Of a stretch of 64,000 bases of DNA, positions 1 through 10,577 are shown piece after piece (within the stretch, counting starts at the first letter, position 1; every line of letters starts with the position of its first letter). The notes below the pieces were generated by a model. It was not told where the DNA came from and made no database searches. It saw nothing but the letters and a program-made list of their open reading frames with translations. The position numbers and the translations under genes are program-made. Source of the DNA: Scedosporium boydii (lineage: Eukaryota > Ascomycota > Sordariomycetes > Microascales > Microascaceae); the NCBI GenBank assembly GCA_002221725.1, contig NJFT01000015.1:1-64000 (forward strand), in the 5' to 3' direction.

Positions 1-1657
1 CCGCCCCCCGAAAACAGACGGACCTCTCTCGGAATCCAACAAGTTCAAGATTCAATGTCTCACCCCGTCAGGGCATCGATGGTAAAATGTGAGATCTCAC
101 GAAACTAGATGTCTCCCATTTCCCACATTCCTACAACTCCAAACCGTCAGGCATCAGTTTGCCCCCCTTGACATTCTTCTCGCAAACTTTGTTTTAGGTT
201 GGAGCCAATATTCCGAGGAGCCCGGAACTGGTTTACCCTAAATGCCACATTCCTGCTCAAATCGAGCGTAGTCCAAATTCTCCGAAAACAGTTCCCAGGA
301 AGTCGGTACGGACTAGTGACCAATATAGGAAAAAGCCCGCGCGTTTTTAGTTCCGCTACACGTCAATGGTAACGTGGATTAGTTGGAGCAATGCAAGAAG
401 CAGAAGTGGCATGCATGGCCTAGCCCTAACCCCCGGTGGCCCCCGGTCCCCTTCGTCTCCGCGGAACTTGAGGATCTCGTGCTCTGCCCTCCTCCCCAAG
501 AACGCATGCCAGTCTCCCACTATAGGCCTTCGAGGTTCCCGCGCGGAGAGGGAGGAGAGATAGACCAGGAGAGCCGTGTGGTTCAGGGAGGGCAGGCCCG
601 GAGGGCTCCGAGTCATCAAGTCATCAATTGATCATTGTGGCTTGCCTTTCCTGTATCTCGTAGATCGAGCTATTCGAGACCGGCCCGCTTTGGCGCCAAC
701 GCCTCCTTCGCCCTTTACTCCAAAGTATCATCTCGGTTGGTGGAGGAAGGTATACGGAATGTGGGCAGGGGCCTACAAAAACCAGACCCGAGAGATGGGG
801 AGACCATTACGGTCTACGGGACGCCGTCTTCGCCCTAGCATGGCGCCTCCTGCTTTCTCGGTTCCCATCTTGTCTTGGTCTCGAACGAATCTCGAACGAA
901 CTGGTGATAGATCGCCTCCACACTTTTTTGTATCTTCTATTTAAATAGCCAAGAAACACAAAGGGGAGGAGAGAAGGACGGCAACGGAGAAAAAAAGGGG
1001 GCCCACGCGTTGGATGTACATCCAAAATCTCTCGATCCCGAGAAGCCGGAACTGCAACATCTCCCTCTTATTTTTCTTTTCTTCTTCTACCTTGCCTCCC
1101 CCACCGCTTCCCCCGCTCCTATTGTGACGGGGCTTTCAATAGTGTCCCGGCGTTTCTCGCCTCCCCATAATTCCTTTTTATGTTTGTGTTTGATTCTCTT
1201 TCGGCTCGTTTTTTTCCTTTTCCCTCCCCCCTTGCGTCCACCTCTTTTTCCTCTCCGGGAAAGTGTCGAGTGCGTCACGGTCAATGTCGAGTCATTTTCC
1301 TTTAAAGCTTGCCGCTCGTCATACCCCAAAAAATGCGGTCTCTGGTCCTTGCTCTTGTCCTTTGTCTCCCTACATCGACCCGGTCCCTCCTACGCTCTTA
1401 CGCTCTTACGCTCTTAACGGTCCTTTGAAACGAGTGCATTGATATCTGCTTGCGTTTTTGTATACCCCTCATGACGACTTGACGAAACTCCAATCATAGA
1501 GGACCGCACTTACACACTTACACGCATGTGGAAAACAGCAAACATTTGAGTTCTCAAGAGATAAAGAAGAGCCTTGATCGAGCATTTCATAGAGAACATC
1601 CCGGAGATTTTTCTTACTCGGGTGTCCAGGGATATATACAACCTCTTTCTTCTCTAC
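1..1657. other. Intergenic / upstream region without a supported gene
   Basis: No ORF here looks like a conserved protein. From about 1060 the plus strand is strongly pyrimidine-rich (C/T tracts at 1070-1110 and 1195-1255), as expected for the promoter or leader of the gene that starts near 1658. An 8-bp unit TACGCTCT is repeated three times in tandem at 1391-1414. The short ORFs crossing the region have low-complexity or random-looking translations. Confidence 0.6.
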
Positions 1658-3274
1658 ATGCCCGCCCCCGGCCCAAGCAACCAAGACCGCCACCCTTCTT
1701 CTTTTTCCCCCCGACTTCCTCGCATAAAGAGGCATTCACAGACCCCCCCATACCGTTGTCCAGTGGAAATCGATCCTACTCTCATGTCTCCTTCGACGAC
1801 GGCCAGCACCGAAGCCGAGACTCATCCGGCTATTTGCAGCAGTTCCAAGAACATGGAGCCTGCAACTCCTCCGAGTCAGCCTCTACCGCCGCAGAAGCCG
1901 GCACAGCGCTACGAATCAAAACCACTCCCACCACTGCCCCTGATACCTTCGAGATCATATAGCACCTCGAAGCCAAAGCGATCAAGCTCGAACAGACAGG
2001 CTCAAAAGTCAAACCCCTCTCTTCCAGGATCTCGGCCGATAAAAGCGACAACGGGCTACTCGCAACGAAGATCACAGAGCCAACGCACCTCAACTTCTAA
2101 GCCAAGACCACCTCCGATATATCTACCACCGCTGAACTCCCGATACGGCCGATGCACCCAGCACACCAAGATAGCAGTCGGGCCCTCGTACCCCCTCTCC
2201 CCTCCGCCGGAAAACAGCTCGACGGACACGCCTGCCCACATCAAACGCTACAGCATGTTGATCACCCCCGATGACCTGACTCCCCCTCCCCTCCTGTCCG
2301 GGGCCCTAACAGGGGCAGTCGGAATTTACACGGCTCCCGCATCACCCACATCGAGCAGCTACTCGAGCGAGGGCGCCGAGACTACTGTTTCCGAGCCTGT
2401 GCCTTTCACCCCGGGTCCTGATGTCTACGAAAACTACTCTCTCGACGATATCGACTACGATGCCGATGAGACGCTGGTATCTGGCTCCTTTCTATCGATA
2501 GGGACTCCGGATTCCCCGGTGTCGGCGGTCATCCAGCCGCTCAACATCCGGCGAGTGAGTAACAGGGCGAGCGGTTCCAGCGGCTACTCGTCGTCAGTGT
2601 ATAGCGACGCCAGCCCACGCCAGCCGCACCAACCGATTATAGACCGGGGCCACGACAACGACATGGCCGGAGGACGGACACTAGGAACCATGCACGACAT
2701 GGACCCCAGCAACACCAGCACTGCTATGGAGGAATACGTTATCAAGGACATGTATCACGCATCCGTGGGGCAAATAGCAGCATCGACCAGAGAAAGCCCC
2801 ACGATACAAAGAACCACCTCCTCGATATCGCAGCGCACGATGTGGCCTACGATGGAGAAGGTGAAGAGGCGGTTCTCAACAAAGTGGATGCCTGGGGCGC
2901 CGTCTCTAAGGGGACGGCCCGTGAGCGTGCCATCGAGCGTGACGAGTGTGGATCGGCAGAGCCTAAAATCTGCGAATACCACCACCACGGTGTCCATGCT
3001 GAAGAGCACGTTCGAAGAGGACGAGGAGGAGGATGCAGACGCGGGGAAGAACAGGCTCGGATACATTCTGAAGGTCTTTGGGCGGACACGGCCGAGGCAA
3101 AGTGCGGTCTTTGAGAACAAGCATCCGTGGTCGGAGAAGAAAGCTACACCACCGGAGAAGCAATCGACCTGGCCAGAGTCTAGTGCCACAGCCAGGAGGC
3201 CTAAGCTTACGAGTCGACAGTCGAAGTTTGCCATGGGCTTGCACAGCCTAGGGAGTCAGGCGAAGTTCTTGTGA
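1658..3274 (+). CDS. Hypothetical Ser/Pro-rich, largely disordered protein
   Basis: This is a single uninterrupted frame of 538 residues. The first ATG in frame is at 1658; the frame itself is open from about 1574 but has no ATG there, and an ATG at 1783 is the next candidate. The product is dominated by Ser, Pro and Thr with basic patches and has no signal peptide or transmembrane segment. Near residue 75 there is a PLPPLP stretch of the kind that binds SH3 or WW domains. The middle carries acidic/tyrosine segments and the last third is basic, with short tryptophan-containing segments (around 2840-2900) and an acidic run EEDEEED near 3020, followed by a hydrophobic patch GYILKVFG. I do not recognise the family. 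Codon usage looks typical of the neighbouring genes, so I think it is real. A signalling or scaffold role is only a guess from composition. Confidence 0.7.
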   Translation: MPAPGPSNQDRHPSSFSPRLPRIKRHSQTPPYRCPVEIDPTLMSPSTTASTEAETHPAICSSSKNMEPATPPSQPLPPQKPAQRYESKPLPPLPLIPSRSYSTSKPKRSSSNRQAQKSNPSLPGSRPIKATTGYSQRRSQSQRTSTSKPRPPPIYLPPLNSRYGRCTQHTKIAVGPSYPLSPPPENSSTDTPAHIKRYSMLITPDDLTPPPLLSGALTGAVGIYTAPASPTSSSYSSEGAETTVSEPVPFTPGPDVYENYSLDDIDYDADETLVSGSFLSIGTPDSPVSAVIQPLNIRRVSNRASGSSGYSSSVYSDASPRQPHQPIIDRGHDNDMAGGRTLGTMHDMDPSNTSTAMEEYVIKDMYHASVGQIAASTRESPTIQRTTSSISQRTMWPTMEKVKRRFSTKWMPGAPSLRGRPVSVPSSVTSVDRQSLKSANTTTTVSMLKSTFEEDEEEDADAGKNRLGYILKVFGRTRPRQSAVFENKHPWSEKKATPPEKQSTWPESSATARRPKLTSRQSKFAMGLHSLGSQAKFL

Positions 3275-4418
3275 ACACGTCAGAAAGGAAGGGGGGAGGA
3301 AGCTCAGCTCGTCGTATCATCTATCCGATACAAACGGGCGGCATCGTTTCTCACGATGACAAGGAGAGTTGGACCTGAGGATTTCTTTTGTCCCATCTCT
3401 TCCCTCCCCCACACCCCGTTTAATTTTCTTTCCTTTCTCGTTCTAGCGCAATTTAGTGGCGTTTAGGTATGGGGGTTAGATTGAAGCTACCTACTGGGCT
3501 TCGGGGTCCTGATGGCAGTTACGAAGTATTGTTGTCCGGGCCGAGGTTTAGTTTATGAAATCATCCACAGGGATTAAGAGTCTGTCCATAGATTATGAAG
3601 GAATAGCGAGAGACATGATGCTCAATATACCAATATCTATTTTTTTTTTTTTGATGCTCTTGGAAGTTTAGGTGATGACGGTGCCCCAACTTCAATGTTC
3701 TTTTCGCCTGTCGTGTGTATTAGTGAAGCTCCCCTAGGCCAGGCCAGGAGTACTTCGCATACGCCACCCGAGCATCGGCTCAATCCATCAGATCAAATCC
3801 ATTATCAACCTCCGGAGACTTCTGAATTGATGTTTCGGCGTCTTGGGCTTACCTCGGTATCCATTCGCCTTCCTCTGACTGTGCCTGCAATCGGTCTAGT
3901 CCACACGGATTGATTCAGTTTTAGGTTGGTAATGACGGAGAGAACCAAATCGAACCCTAGACTGCCACTGCCACTGCCAATCTCCATCCCTTGATCCCTT
4001 GATCCCTTGATCCATCGGGCGTTGACCCCATTGACGCACTTTCCCCGCATTGTCCCAATGGTCAATCCTGCCCCGGTCGTGCCTTTCCATCCCTGACACC
4101 AAATTGATATTGATCCCAACGTACTTTCGTACTTCGTAGCCCAACATTGAACGCACTTGTCCAAAGTATTGATCCCAACGCAAACGCACTCCGAAATCGA
4201 AATCAACTCCCACCATCCACCACAACCTGCACACACCTGGACCAGACAGAACCATCCCATCTCTGAACGTTTCGGGAAATACTCTCTCCCCCTACATACC
4301 CCGGCTCTTCCCCCGTGCATACAACACACATTATCACTCCCCTCCAAAATCCTACAAAAGAGATAAACCACCCCACCCAATCTGCACTTGCACACCACAC
4401 CAGCCCAATATTCAAGCC
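3275..4418. other. Intergenic region with short repeats
   Basis: This holds the 3' end of the upstream gene and the promoter of the next ORF. It contains two copies of the window-wide 9-mer (TACGAAGTA at 3520-3528, TACTTCGTA at 4130-4138), a T-run at 3643-3653, a tandem CCTTGATC array (about 3988-4013) preceded by ACTGCC repeats, and a 14-bp direct repeat TATTGATCCCAACG at 4108-4121 and 4167-4180. No supported gene is seen. Confidence 0.6.
4108..4180. repeat. 14-bp direct repeat upstream of the 4419 ORF
   Basis: TATTGATCCCAACG occurs exactly at 4108-4121 and again at 4167-4180, about 240-310 bp before the next ATG. One copy of the 9-mer TACTTCGTA lies between them. It could be a paired binding site or a small duplication. 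Confidence 0.6.
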
Positions 4419-4907
4419 ATGATCCAAGCAGGTCTCCCTTCCGACCTAGCCAACAGTGTCACCTCCTCCGAGCCCGCGCCCGCCGCCGATTCAACCTCCG
4501 ATCCCGCTTCGGCACTTTCCGCTCCTGCCGACACCGCCTCCACCTCAGCCTCGCCGCACATCTTAGAAGCCGAGGTTCAGAGCCTCGCCGGTGCTGTGAG
4601 AAACGCCTGTGCTTCTTCTGACTCGGATTTGTCGATTGACACCAATTTTTGGGATGTCGAGATGATGGCGCCGCCTAATGCTACGTCTTTGGTAAGTTGT
4701 GTTCGGTTCCTTAGCAGTCAATTCGGTAGTTCACTTTTTTGTTCCTCTTAATTTTTTTTTCCGCTGCTGCAGCGCATATTTTTACTAGGGCTTTGGTGCC
4801 TTCTAAAATCCGTCATGTCGTCATCTCCAAGCGCTTTGCTCTCTCTCTTGCACTCTCCATTGAATAGCAACAGCAAGGCCATGAACCTCAACTTCCACCC
4901 GATGTAA
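4419..4907 (+). CDS. Putative small protein or alternative 5' exon of the Nudix gene
   Basis: Exon 4419-4691 encodes 91 Ala/Ser/Pro-rich residues, followed by a good donor (GTAAGT at 4692). Splicing to the acceptor CTGCTGCAG at 4771-4772 gives a second exon 4773-4907 and a protein of 135 residues with a hydrophobic stretch early in exon 2. I do not recognise it. The stop lies only 87 bp before the ATG of the CoA diphosphatase. A second possibility is that the same donor splices to the AG at 4990-4991. That would put the 91 residues in frame with the ATG at 4995 and give a longer Nudix isoform, although the sequence just before that AG is a poor acceptor. A non-coding leader is also possible. 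Confidence is low because no conserved motif supports either model. Confidence 0.35.
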
Positions 4908-4994
4908 CAACAATACCATTTGGTCCTTTCATTTTTTCCTCCCCGAACCCCCCCTTTCTCCCTTCCCCGCCAAAGCGCCCAAAAAAAAAAGGCC

Positions 4995-6234
4995 ATGATC
5001 TCCACCTTCAACTGGACCAAGCTAACACGCCTCCTCCCCCTCCTCCCCTCCGCAAAGGCCGCCATCGCCCGTCTCCGCGCCTATGCCCCTCCGTCCTTCC
5101 CCCTCTGGGACCAGCTCCCGGCGAGCCGCCGCGCGGCCGTGCTGATCCTCCTCTATGCCGATCGTCGCGGCGACTTGCGCGTGGTGCTGACCATGCGCGC
5201 CGCGAGCTTGAGGAGTTTCTCGGGCCATGCGGCATTTCCCGGTGGCAAGGCCGATTCGGTGGATGAGACTCCTTGTAAGTTCAAGTGTTTTTATTCTTCT
5301 TCGCTCCCTTCCCTCTCTTCAATGCGACAACTACAAAAGGTAGATCGCAAGGGGGGGGGGGGAATAATACCGAACAAAACTGACGCCTCTTCGAACGTTA
5401 GACCAAATAGCCCGACGAGAAGCTTGCGAAGAAATCGGCCTACCCATGGATGACTCCAAGATCCCCGCACCCTTCAAGATCGAATTCCTCTGCCACCTCC
5501 CCCACAGCCTCGCCCGCAACGGTCTCGCCGTCCGCCCCTGCGTTGCCCTCCTCCACAACCCACTCACCCCTGCCACCACCGACTCCTCATCCGACTCGAA
5601 CTCTACCAATTCTTCTTCCTCCCACCCCCGCTCCCCACCGGACTCCATGATGCCCCGTCTCGACGCCAAAGAAGTAGCCGCCGTCTTCTCCGCCCCCTTC
5701 GGAAACTTCCTCCGCGCAACCGACGCCCCCGTCCACCCCGGATCAACCCCTCTGCCCGCCGGCCACTGGTACGACGGCAACTGGATCTCCTGGAAAGACG
5801 AACCCTGGCGCGTCCACAACTTCTACGTCCCCATCAACAACCAGCGCGTCGTGAAACCCGACAACGAAGACGTCGCCACACCTATCCCGGACCCGCTCGA
5901 GAACGGAAACGGCACCCCGGCGCAGGGCGAGAAGATCGAGGAGGTCGCAGAGAGGTACAGGGTATGGGGCATGACGGCCAAGATCCTCGTCGAGGCCGCG
6001 TCGTTGGCGTACGCGAGGCGGCCCGAGTTTGAGCATAACGAGGTTTGGGGCGATGAGAAGATTATGTTGATTGCGAACGAGGAGGGCCAGTTCTTCGATC
6101 GGGCAAGCACTAAGATCAAGGTGACGGGGGATGTGGCGGGGGCGGGAGCGGCGACGACAAGGACGAACGAGCCGTTGACGCCTACGGATGAGGCGGTTGA
6201 GGCTGCGAAAAGGCCGGAGCCTGCGAAGATATGA
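4995..6234 (+). CDS. PCD1: Nudix hydrolase, peroxisomal coenzyme A diphosphatase (PCD1/NUDT7 type)
   Basis: Exons 4995-5274 and 5402-6234 (donor GTAAGT; intron contains a run of 12 G) encode 370 residues. Enzymes of this family split CoA, and especially oxidised CoA, into 3',5'-ADP and 4'-phosphopantetheine in peroxisomes. The sequence shows the CoA-Nudix signature: LRSFSGHAAFPGG near residue 75-84, then a Nudix box spanning the splice junction with ARREACEEIGL at residues 97-107, including the metal-binding REXXEE glutamates. The box has one extra residue relative to MutT, as in NUDT7/NUDT8 proteins. The last three residues are AKI, a variant peroxisomal targeting signal type 1, which fits the family's location. 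A Ser/Asn/Pro-rich loop (near 5570-5640) interrupts the domain. The ATG at 4995 matches the usual N-terminus of fungal homologues. Confidence 0.9.
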
Positions 6235-6539
6235 AGATGACGGCGGTGCGCGTTGTGGCTTTGTCTTAGGAATGCGGTCATGGGAGCGGAGATAGAATTC
6301 TGATATGTTAATGAGATTTAGATTTATGTCTCTTTGCCTCGCATAGGCAACTTTACAATGAGTATGATATCAATCGCAGGCTGATGTCCCCGTTCTTTCC
6401 CCCCCATCACTCCGCCTCTCTCCCCCCTTTACTCCGGGTATTCGATCTCTCATCTCGTGCTGAACAGCTATCCCACCCCACCTCGCCGCCGCCCAAACTC
6501 CCCTATCGACCCGTTCGCCGCTCGTCAGGGAAGACACAC
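6235..6539. other. Convergent 3' spacer
   Basis: This is the roughly 300 bp between the stops of the CoA diphosphatase (plus) and the copper transporter (minus). It probably holds both 3' UTRs. Nothing else is recognised. Confidence 0.6.
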
Positions 6540-7456
6540 TCAATGGCACGCAGTATCCTTCGTCGAAGAAGTGGTGTTTCCGAATAGGAGATATCCTACA
6601 AACGCGCCGACCGAGACCGCAATCATGACCCAACCATTGTAGGTCATGAAGATAAGCCTAATGGAGGGGGAAAGAAGTATTGCCCATGATTAGAAATCCC
6701 CTCCCAAACCAGACCAAAAAAGGGGGGGACCGTGCAGCAAAACGAGGGCACGGGGCATAACTTACATGAGCATAAAGGCGTAAAAGTTTTGAATACCGTA
6801 GAGGACGGCCTTGATAATGTGGGCTCGGCGGTTGATCTCTGGCTGGTTTTGTCCTGACCAAAGGAAAGGAGTGGACTCGTTAACCTCTGCGTCACGATCG
6901 TCTTTTTGTTGAGGAGACGAGGGGGGAAAGAACGTCTTAGCTTTCTCTGTACCACATAATTTTCTCTGGTGGGAAAAAGAACCCAAATACAGAACAGAAG
7001 AAAGATGAGAAGCACAGCAAAACGATTGAAAACAAAACGAACGATTGGGAGGAGGGAGACCAGGTGTGGGACTTACTCGGAGCCAACTCGACTCGCTTCG
7101 TTACGGCGAGCTCGTACTTCCTGCTAAACGCTCGGATGGCTTCGTAGCCGGCACCAATGGCGACGACGGCGATGAGGGAGAGGACGAGGTCGAAGGTGGA
7201 GCGGATGTGCCATTGGCGGAAGACGATGCAAAGGTTCTTGGTGCTCCATGTGAAGAGCATCTAAGAATAAGTAAATAGAGATCTTAGCTGACTCTGTTTG
7301 GAGAAGATGCGATTGTAGATTGTAGACGGGGGATGGCTAAAAACGAACGTTCATGCTGCACATATCGTTGCCGCCGCCACCGTGGTCCATGCCTCCATCG
7401 CCGTGGTCCATGTCGCCGTGATCCATGGCGTGATGCATGTGGCTGCTGTGATCCAT
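6540..7456 (-). CDS. Ctr-family copper transporter
   Basis: Four exons on the minus strand (7456-7349, 7260-7077, 6853-6766, 6657-6540) join in frame to 165 residues, typical of small fungal Ctr proteins. Ctr proteins are trimeric channels for Cu(I) in the plasma or vacuolar membrane. The N-terminus is an extracellular-type Met/His/Asp-rich domain with repeated MDHG and MDHS units and MCSM, the likely copper-collecting site. Transmembrane segment 1 lies at about residues 55-75. The Ctr signature follows: MLIFM (Met127-Met131, the MxxxM of TM2) and GAFVG (Gly144-Gly148, the GxxxG of TM3). Exon 1 ends at GTTCGT, a weaker donor than the GTAAGT of the others. Because it is split over small exons the gene is easy to miss. 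I cannot tell a plasma-membrane Ctr from a vacuolar one. Confidence 0.88.
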
Positions 7457-8470
7457 GAGGAGGTTGTCGAGGAGTTTGTGGGCTCGAAGTAGAGAGGCGC
7501 TTCGGGATTCGTTTCTGTATCGTCGGTGCGGAGGTCGGGAATCGAGAGTCGGAGGTCGAAATCGAGATGTTGGCAGATGGGAATCTGAATCGCGAACTCG
7601 TATAATTGTCGCTGGTTCTTGCGGAGAGAATCAGGTCTGGAAAGGAAATGAGTTGAAGGAGGAAGGAACAGGGACGGGTGAAGGCGTCATGCGAGTTTAA
7701 GCTGTGGCCCTGGTCAAGGTCAATGGACCGGGCTGGACTAGACCAGGATAGAGTTGAGCTCTGACGGTGGGGCAGAGAATGTGCTCAAACGGGCGCATTT
7801 CACACCAGCATGATGCGTGTCGGGGCCCATTGCGGAGATCGCACAGGCCGGCCACGCTACAATGACGCTGAGGGGGTGCGTGGTGTTTCCTGGCCAGTGG
7901 CCTGGCTTCGCTGGCTGGCCTGGTTGGCTGACGGAAAGCTATTGATTACTTCGTAAGCGTATCCGTACGCTTGTGCCTCAGTAATGCCAGGCCATGCGTC
8001 GTTATCGTTGCGATGCCCGTCAATGATGACTGATTATTCAGGCTCTCACCCTCCTGAGACAATGGACTTTGATCGAGAAGAGACAATAATTGACAGTACC
8101 GTTCTATTGTTGCGCTATTCTTATCTGATCAAATTGTGGAGAAGCCGCCCTCGGGGAGCGTAACGTGGTGTGTAATCTGTAAACGGGAGTCGAGTCACAG
8201 TTCACAGTCTCGGTCTCAGTCTTTGAGATGGTGTCGTCCCATTATTAGGCGATTTCGGACACAGCAACACGCCAGTCTGTAAGAGTAATCAACGAAACCT
8301 TTCACTTTCACTCCTCCCTTCGCGAACTCCAATCCCAACCCCAGGTCAATCTGACATTCCTCAAAGTCGCCGGGTCCTAGTTCGTGTATTGGTTGATTTA
8401 ATTTTCCTTCCCGTCCTACCCCTGTCTTAGGTCCCCCATCGCATCCTTGCTGTTCTTTAAGTCCGCAGAG
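7457..8470. other. Divergent promoter region between the copper transporter and BNA1
   Basis: About 1 kb separates the two start codons, so regulatory sites for both genes should lie here. It contains one exact 9-mer TACTTCGTA (7947-7955) and GCCTGGC/GGCCTGG-rich sequence at 7890-7930. No ORF is convincing. Confidence 0.6.
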
Positions 8471-9251
8471 ATGCTGGCCCCTCCCATCAATCTGCCGAAG
8501 TGGCAAGTTATCACGAGAGACCCCAGATGAGTTGCAAAAACTCACTTTCAGTCTCATAACTAACTTGGGAAACCCTCAGGCTCGAAGGAAACTCTCACCT
8601 CCTTCAGCCCCCGATCAACAATTACTGCGTATACAATGAAGACTTCACCGTCATGGTAAGTAAAAAAAAAAAAACATCAATTGATTTGAAATCCCATCAA
8701 CCCTCTTACGTCTCGTCATCCCACTTCTCAAATACCCCGCCAAAGAGAGAAAAAAAAAAAGATATCAATCCCTAACACGCGATCCCCTCTCTCCTCCCCG
8801 CGCCCCCCATACCCAGATCGTCGGCGGCCCCAACGCCCGCACCGACTACCACATCAACGAAACCCCCGAATGGTTCTACCAATACAAGGGCGCCATGCTC
8901 CTCAAGGTCGTCGACGACGGCGCCTTCCGCGACATCGTCATCCGCGAGGGCGACATGTTCCTCCTGCCCGCCAACACCCCCCATAACCCCGTGCGCTTCG
9001 CCAACACCGTCGGCGTCGTCCTCGAGCAGCGCCGTCCGGAGTCCTCCGTCGACCGCATGAGGTGGTACTGCCAGAAGTGCGCCGCCATCGTGCACGAGGC
9101 CGCCTTCCACTGCACGGATCTCGGGACGCAGATTAAGAAGGGCGTCGAGGAGTTTAAGGAGGACTTGGAGGCTAGGACGTGTAAGAAGTGTGGGACTGTG
9201 GTGGATTGGAAGCCCGCGCCGGGATCTATCAAGGATCCGAACTTGGAGTGA
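8471..9251 (+). CDS. BNA1: 3-hydroxyanthranilate 3,4-dioxygenase
   Basis: Exons 8471-8502, 8580-8655 and 8817-9251 encode 180 residues, the usual length for fungal 3-HAO. The enzyme opens the ring of 3-hydroxyanthranilate in the kynurenine route from tryptophan to quinolinate and NAD, in the cytosol, using a cupin-bound Fe(II). The likely iron ligands are His48, Glu54 and His92, in the contexts DYHINETPEWF and NTPHNPVRF; substrate-binding arginines Arg44 and Arg96 are present. The C-terminal rubredoxin-like metal site is complete: Cys121/Cys124 and Cys158/Cys161. Intron 1 begins with GC rather than GT (donor GCAAGT at 8503, acceptor CAG at 8577-8579, branch-like CTAAC at 8559). The first ATG gives the family N-terminus MLAPPINLPKW. 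The gene faces a FAHD1-type gene tail-to-tail 352 bp away. Confidence 0.93.
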
Positions 9252-9603
9252 AAAGAGTTTGGTATACATATAAATGTATATGTGTATATGTAGAAGAAAA
9301 GGCGCAAAGAGGAGTAAGCAAGCATGGCGACTGGGGGTTGTGGCTTGGTTGTATTAGGCGGCTGGTATTGAGCAAGAAACTACGTGATGAAATCTATTAT
9401 GCATTGATATAAGCTCTCCATGATATCCAAATCAGCTCTCCAACGTTTCCTCCTCCCTCCTATTTACATCCGCGAATCATCAAGTGGGACGCATATTGTT
9501 CCTTAAATGCGACGCAACTCGTACAGACCCTTTCATAGTCCCAAGAAAAATAACCAAAAAGGAAAATTCCCCCCCCCCCCCAAAAAAAAAAAAAAATAGC
9601 CCT
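9252..9603. other. Convergent 3' spacer between BNA1 and the FAHD1-like gene
   Basis: This is a short tail-to-tail spacer with TATA-rich sequence (9260-9295), probably the BNA1 polyadenylation region, and an unusual run of about 13 C followed by about 14 A at roughly 9569-9596, just beyond the stop of the minus-strand gene. Confidence 0.6.
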
Positions 9604-10577
9604 CTAAGTCTCAGAGAATTCATACGAGCTAGTAGATTCCTCAACAGGAATCTCAATCTTAGCCTCCTCAAGCTCCTTCCCATCAACCCTAAGACCAGCC
9701 CTCATAACATCACCAGGGACGACGGGGCCAACACCAGCAGGGGTGCCGGTAATGACGATGTCGCCGGGCTCGAGGGTCATGACCTTGGAGACGTCGCTGA
9801 GAAGCCTGGGGATCTGGAAGAGCATGAGATTGGTGGAGGCGTCCTGCCTGGTCTCGCCGTTGACCTTGAGGAAGATCTCGATGTTGTGGGGGTCGGGGAT
9901 GGCGGACTTGGGGATGACGCGGCTGAGGGGGAGGAAGGTGTCGAAGCCCTTGGCGATGTCCCAGGGGAGACCCTTCTTCTTGGCCTCGTTTTGTCCATTG
10001 CGGGAGGTCATGTCGATGGCGAGGAGGTAGGCTGTGGGGAAATATCTGGTTAGTTGGGATGCCCTCCCAACTCGCGACGGGTAGCTAAGAAAGGAGGGGT
10101 GGTTGGTAGGCGAATTGCCCCTACTTACACTCAATGGCGTCCATAGCGCCCTTCTCATCGGCAGCGTCGAAATCCCGAAGCCTCTTGTTGAGAATAACAC
10201 CGAGTTCGACTTCATAGTGGAGATCGACACCCCTGGGGCGGATGACCGGGCCGGCGCCGGGGAGGACAATGGAGGAAGGGGGCTTGAGGAAGAAGAAAGG
10301 CTGCTTAGGCCGTACGTTGTTGAGCTCCTGGACGTGGTCACTACAGATGTCACAACCGCCGTGTTAGCTTTCATACATCACCCCGCAACTCCCCCCTAGA
10401 AACGGTTGGAGTCGGCAAAATATCAAGCCAACGAAAAAGACAACATCATTAGAAACGATGGCGCCTTTAAGCTGCAGCTCGAACTTACGCATAGTTGCGT
10501 CCAATGCAGACAATCTTGCTAGGCGTACGGAAACCAGAGGAAGTCATGGTTGCGAAGGATCGACGGAAGAGCGACAT
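9604..10577 (-). CDS. FAHD1-type fumarylacetoacetate hydrolase-family protein
   Basis: Three exons (10577-10489, 10340-10129, 10031-9604; donors all GTAAGT) encode 242 residues. FAHD1 proteins are mitochondrial acylpyruvases that can also decarboxylate oxaloacetate. Family hallmarks are IVCIGRNYADHV near the N-terminus, the metal-binding HYEVELGVIL segment, an AIDMTSRN segment, and GDIVITGTPAGVGPV near the C-terminus. The first ten residues (MSLFRRSFAT) look like a mitochondrial targeting peptide. A second ATG at residue 11 (Met-Thr-Ser-Ser) could start a cytosolic form, but dual targeting is only a possibility. The ring-cleavage enzyme BNA1 lies immediately downstream in the opposite orientation. 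Both handle small keto/aromatic acids, but I see no evidence that they are co-regulated. Confidence 0.9.

Noticed and set aside
1010..1417. 135-residue ORF in the leader region
   Set aside because: Its Phe/Leu/Ser/Pro-rich translation simply reflects the pyrimidine-rich plus strand upstream of the first gene.
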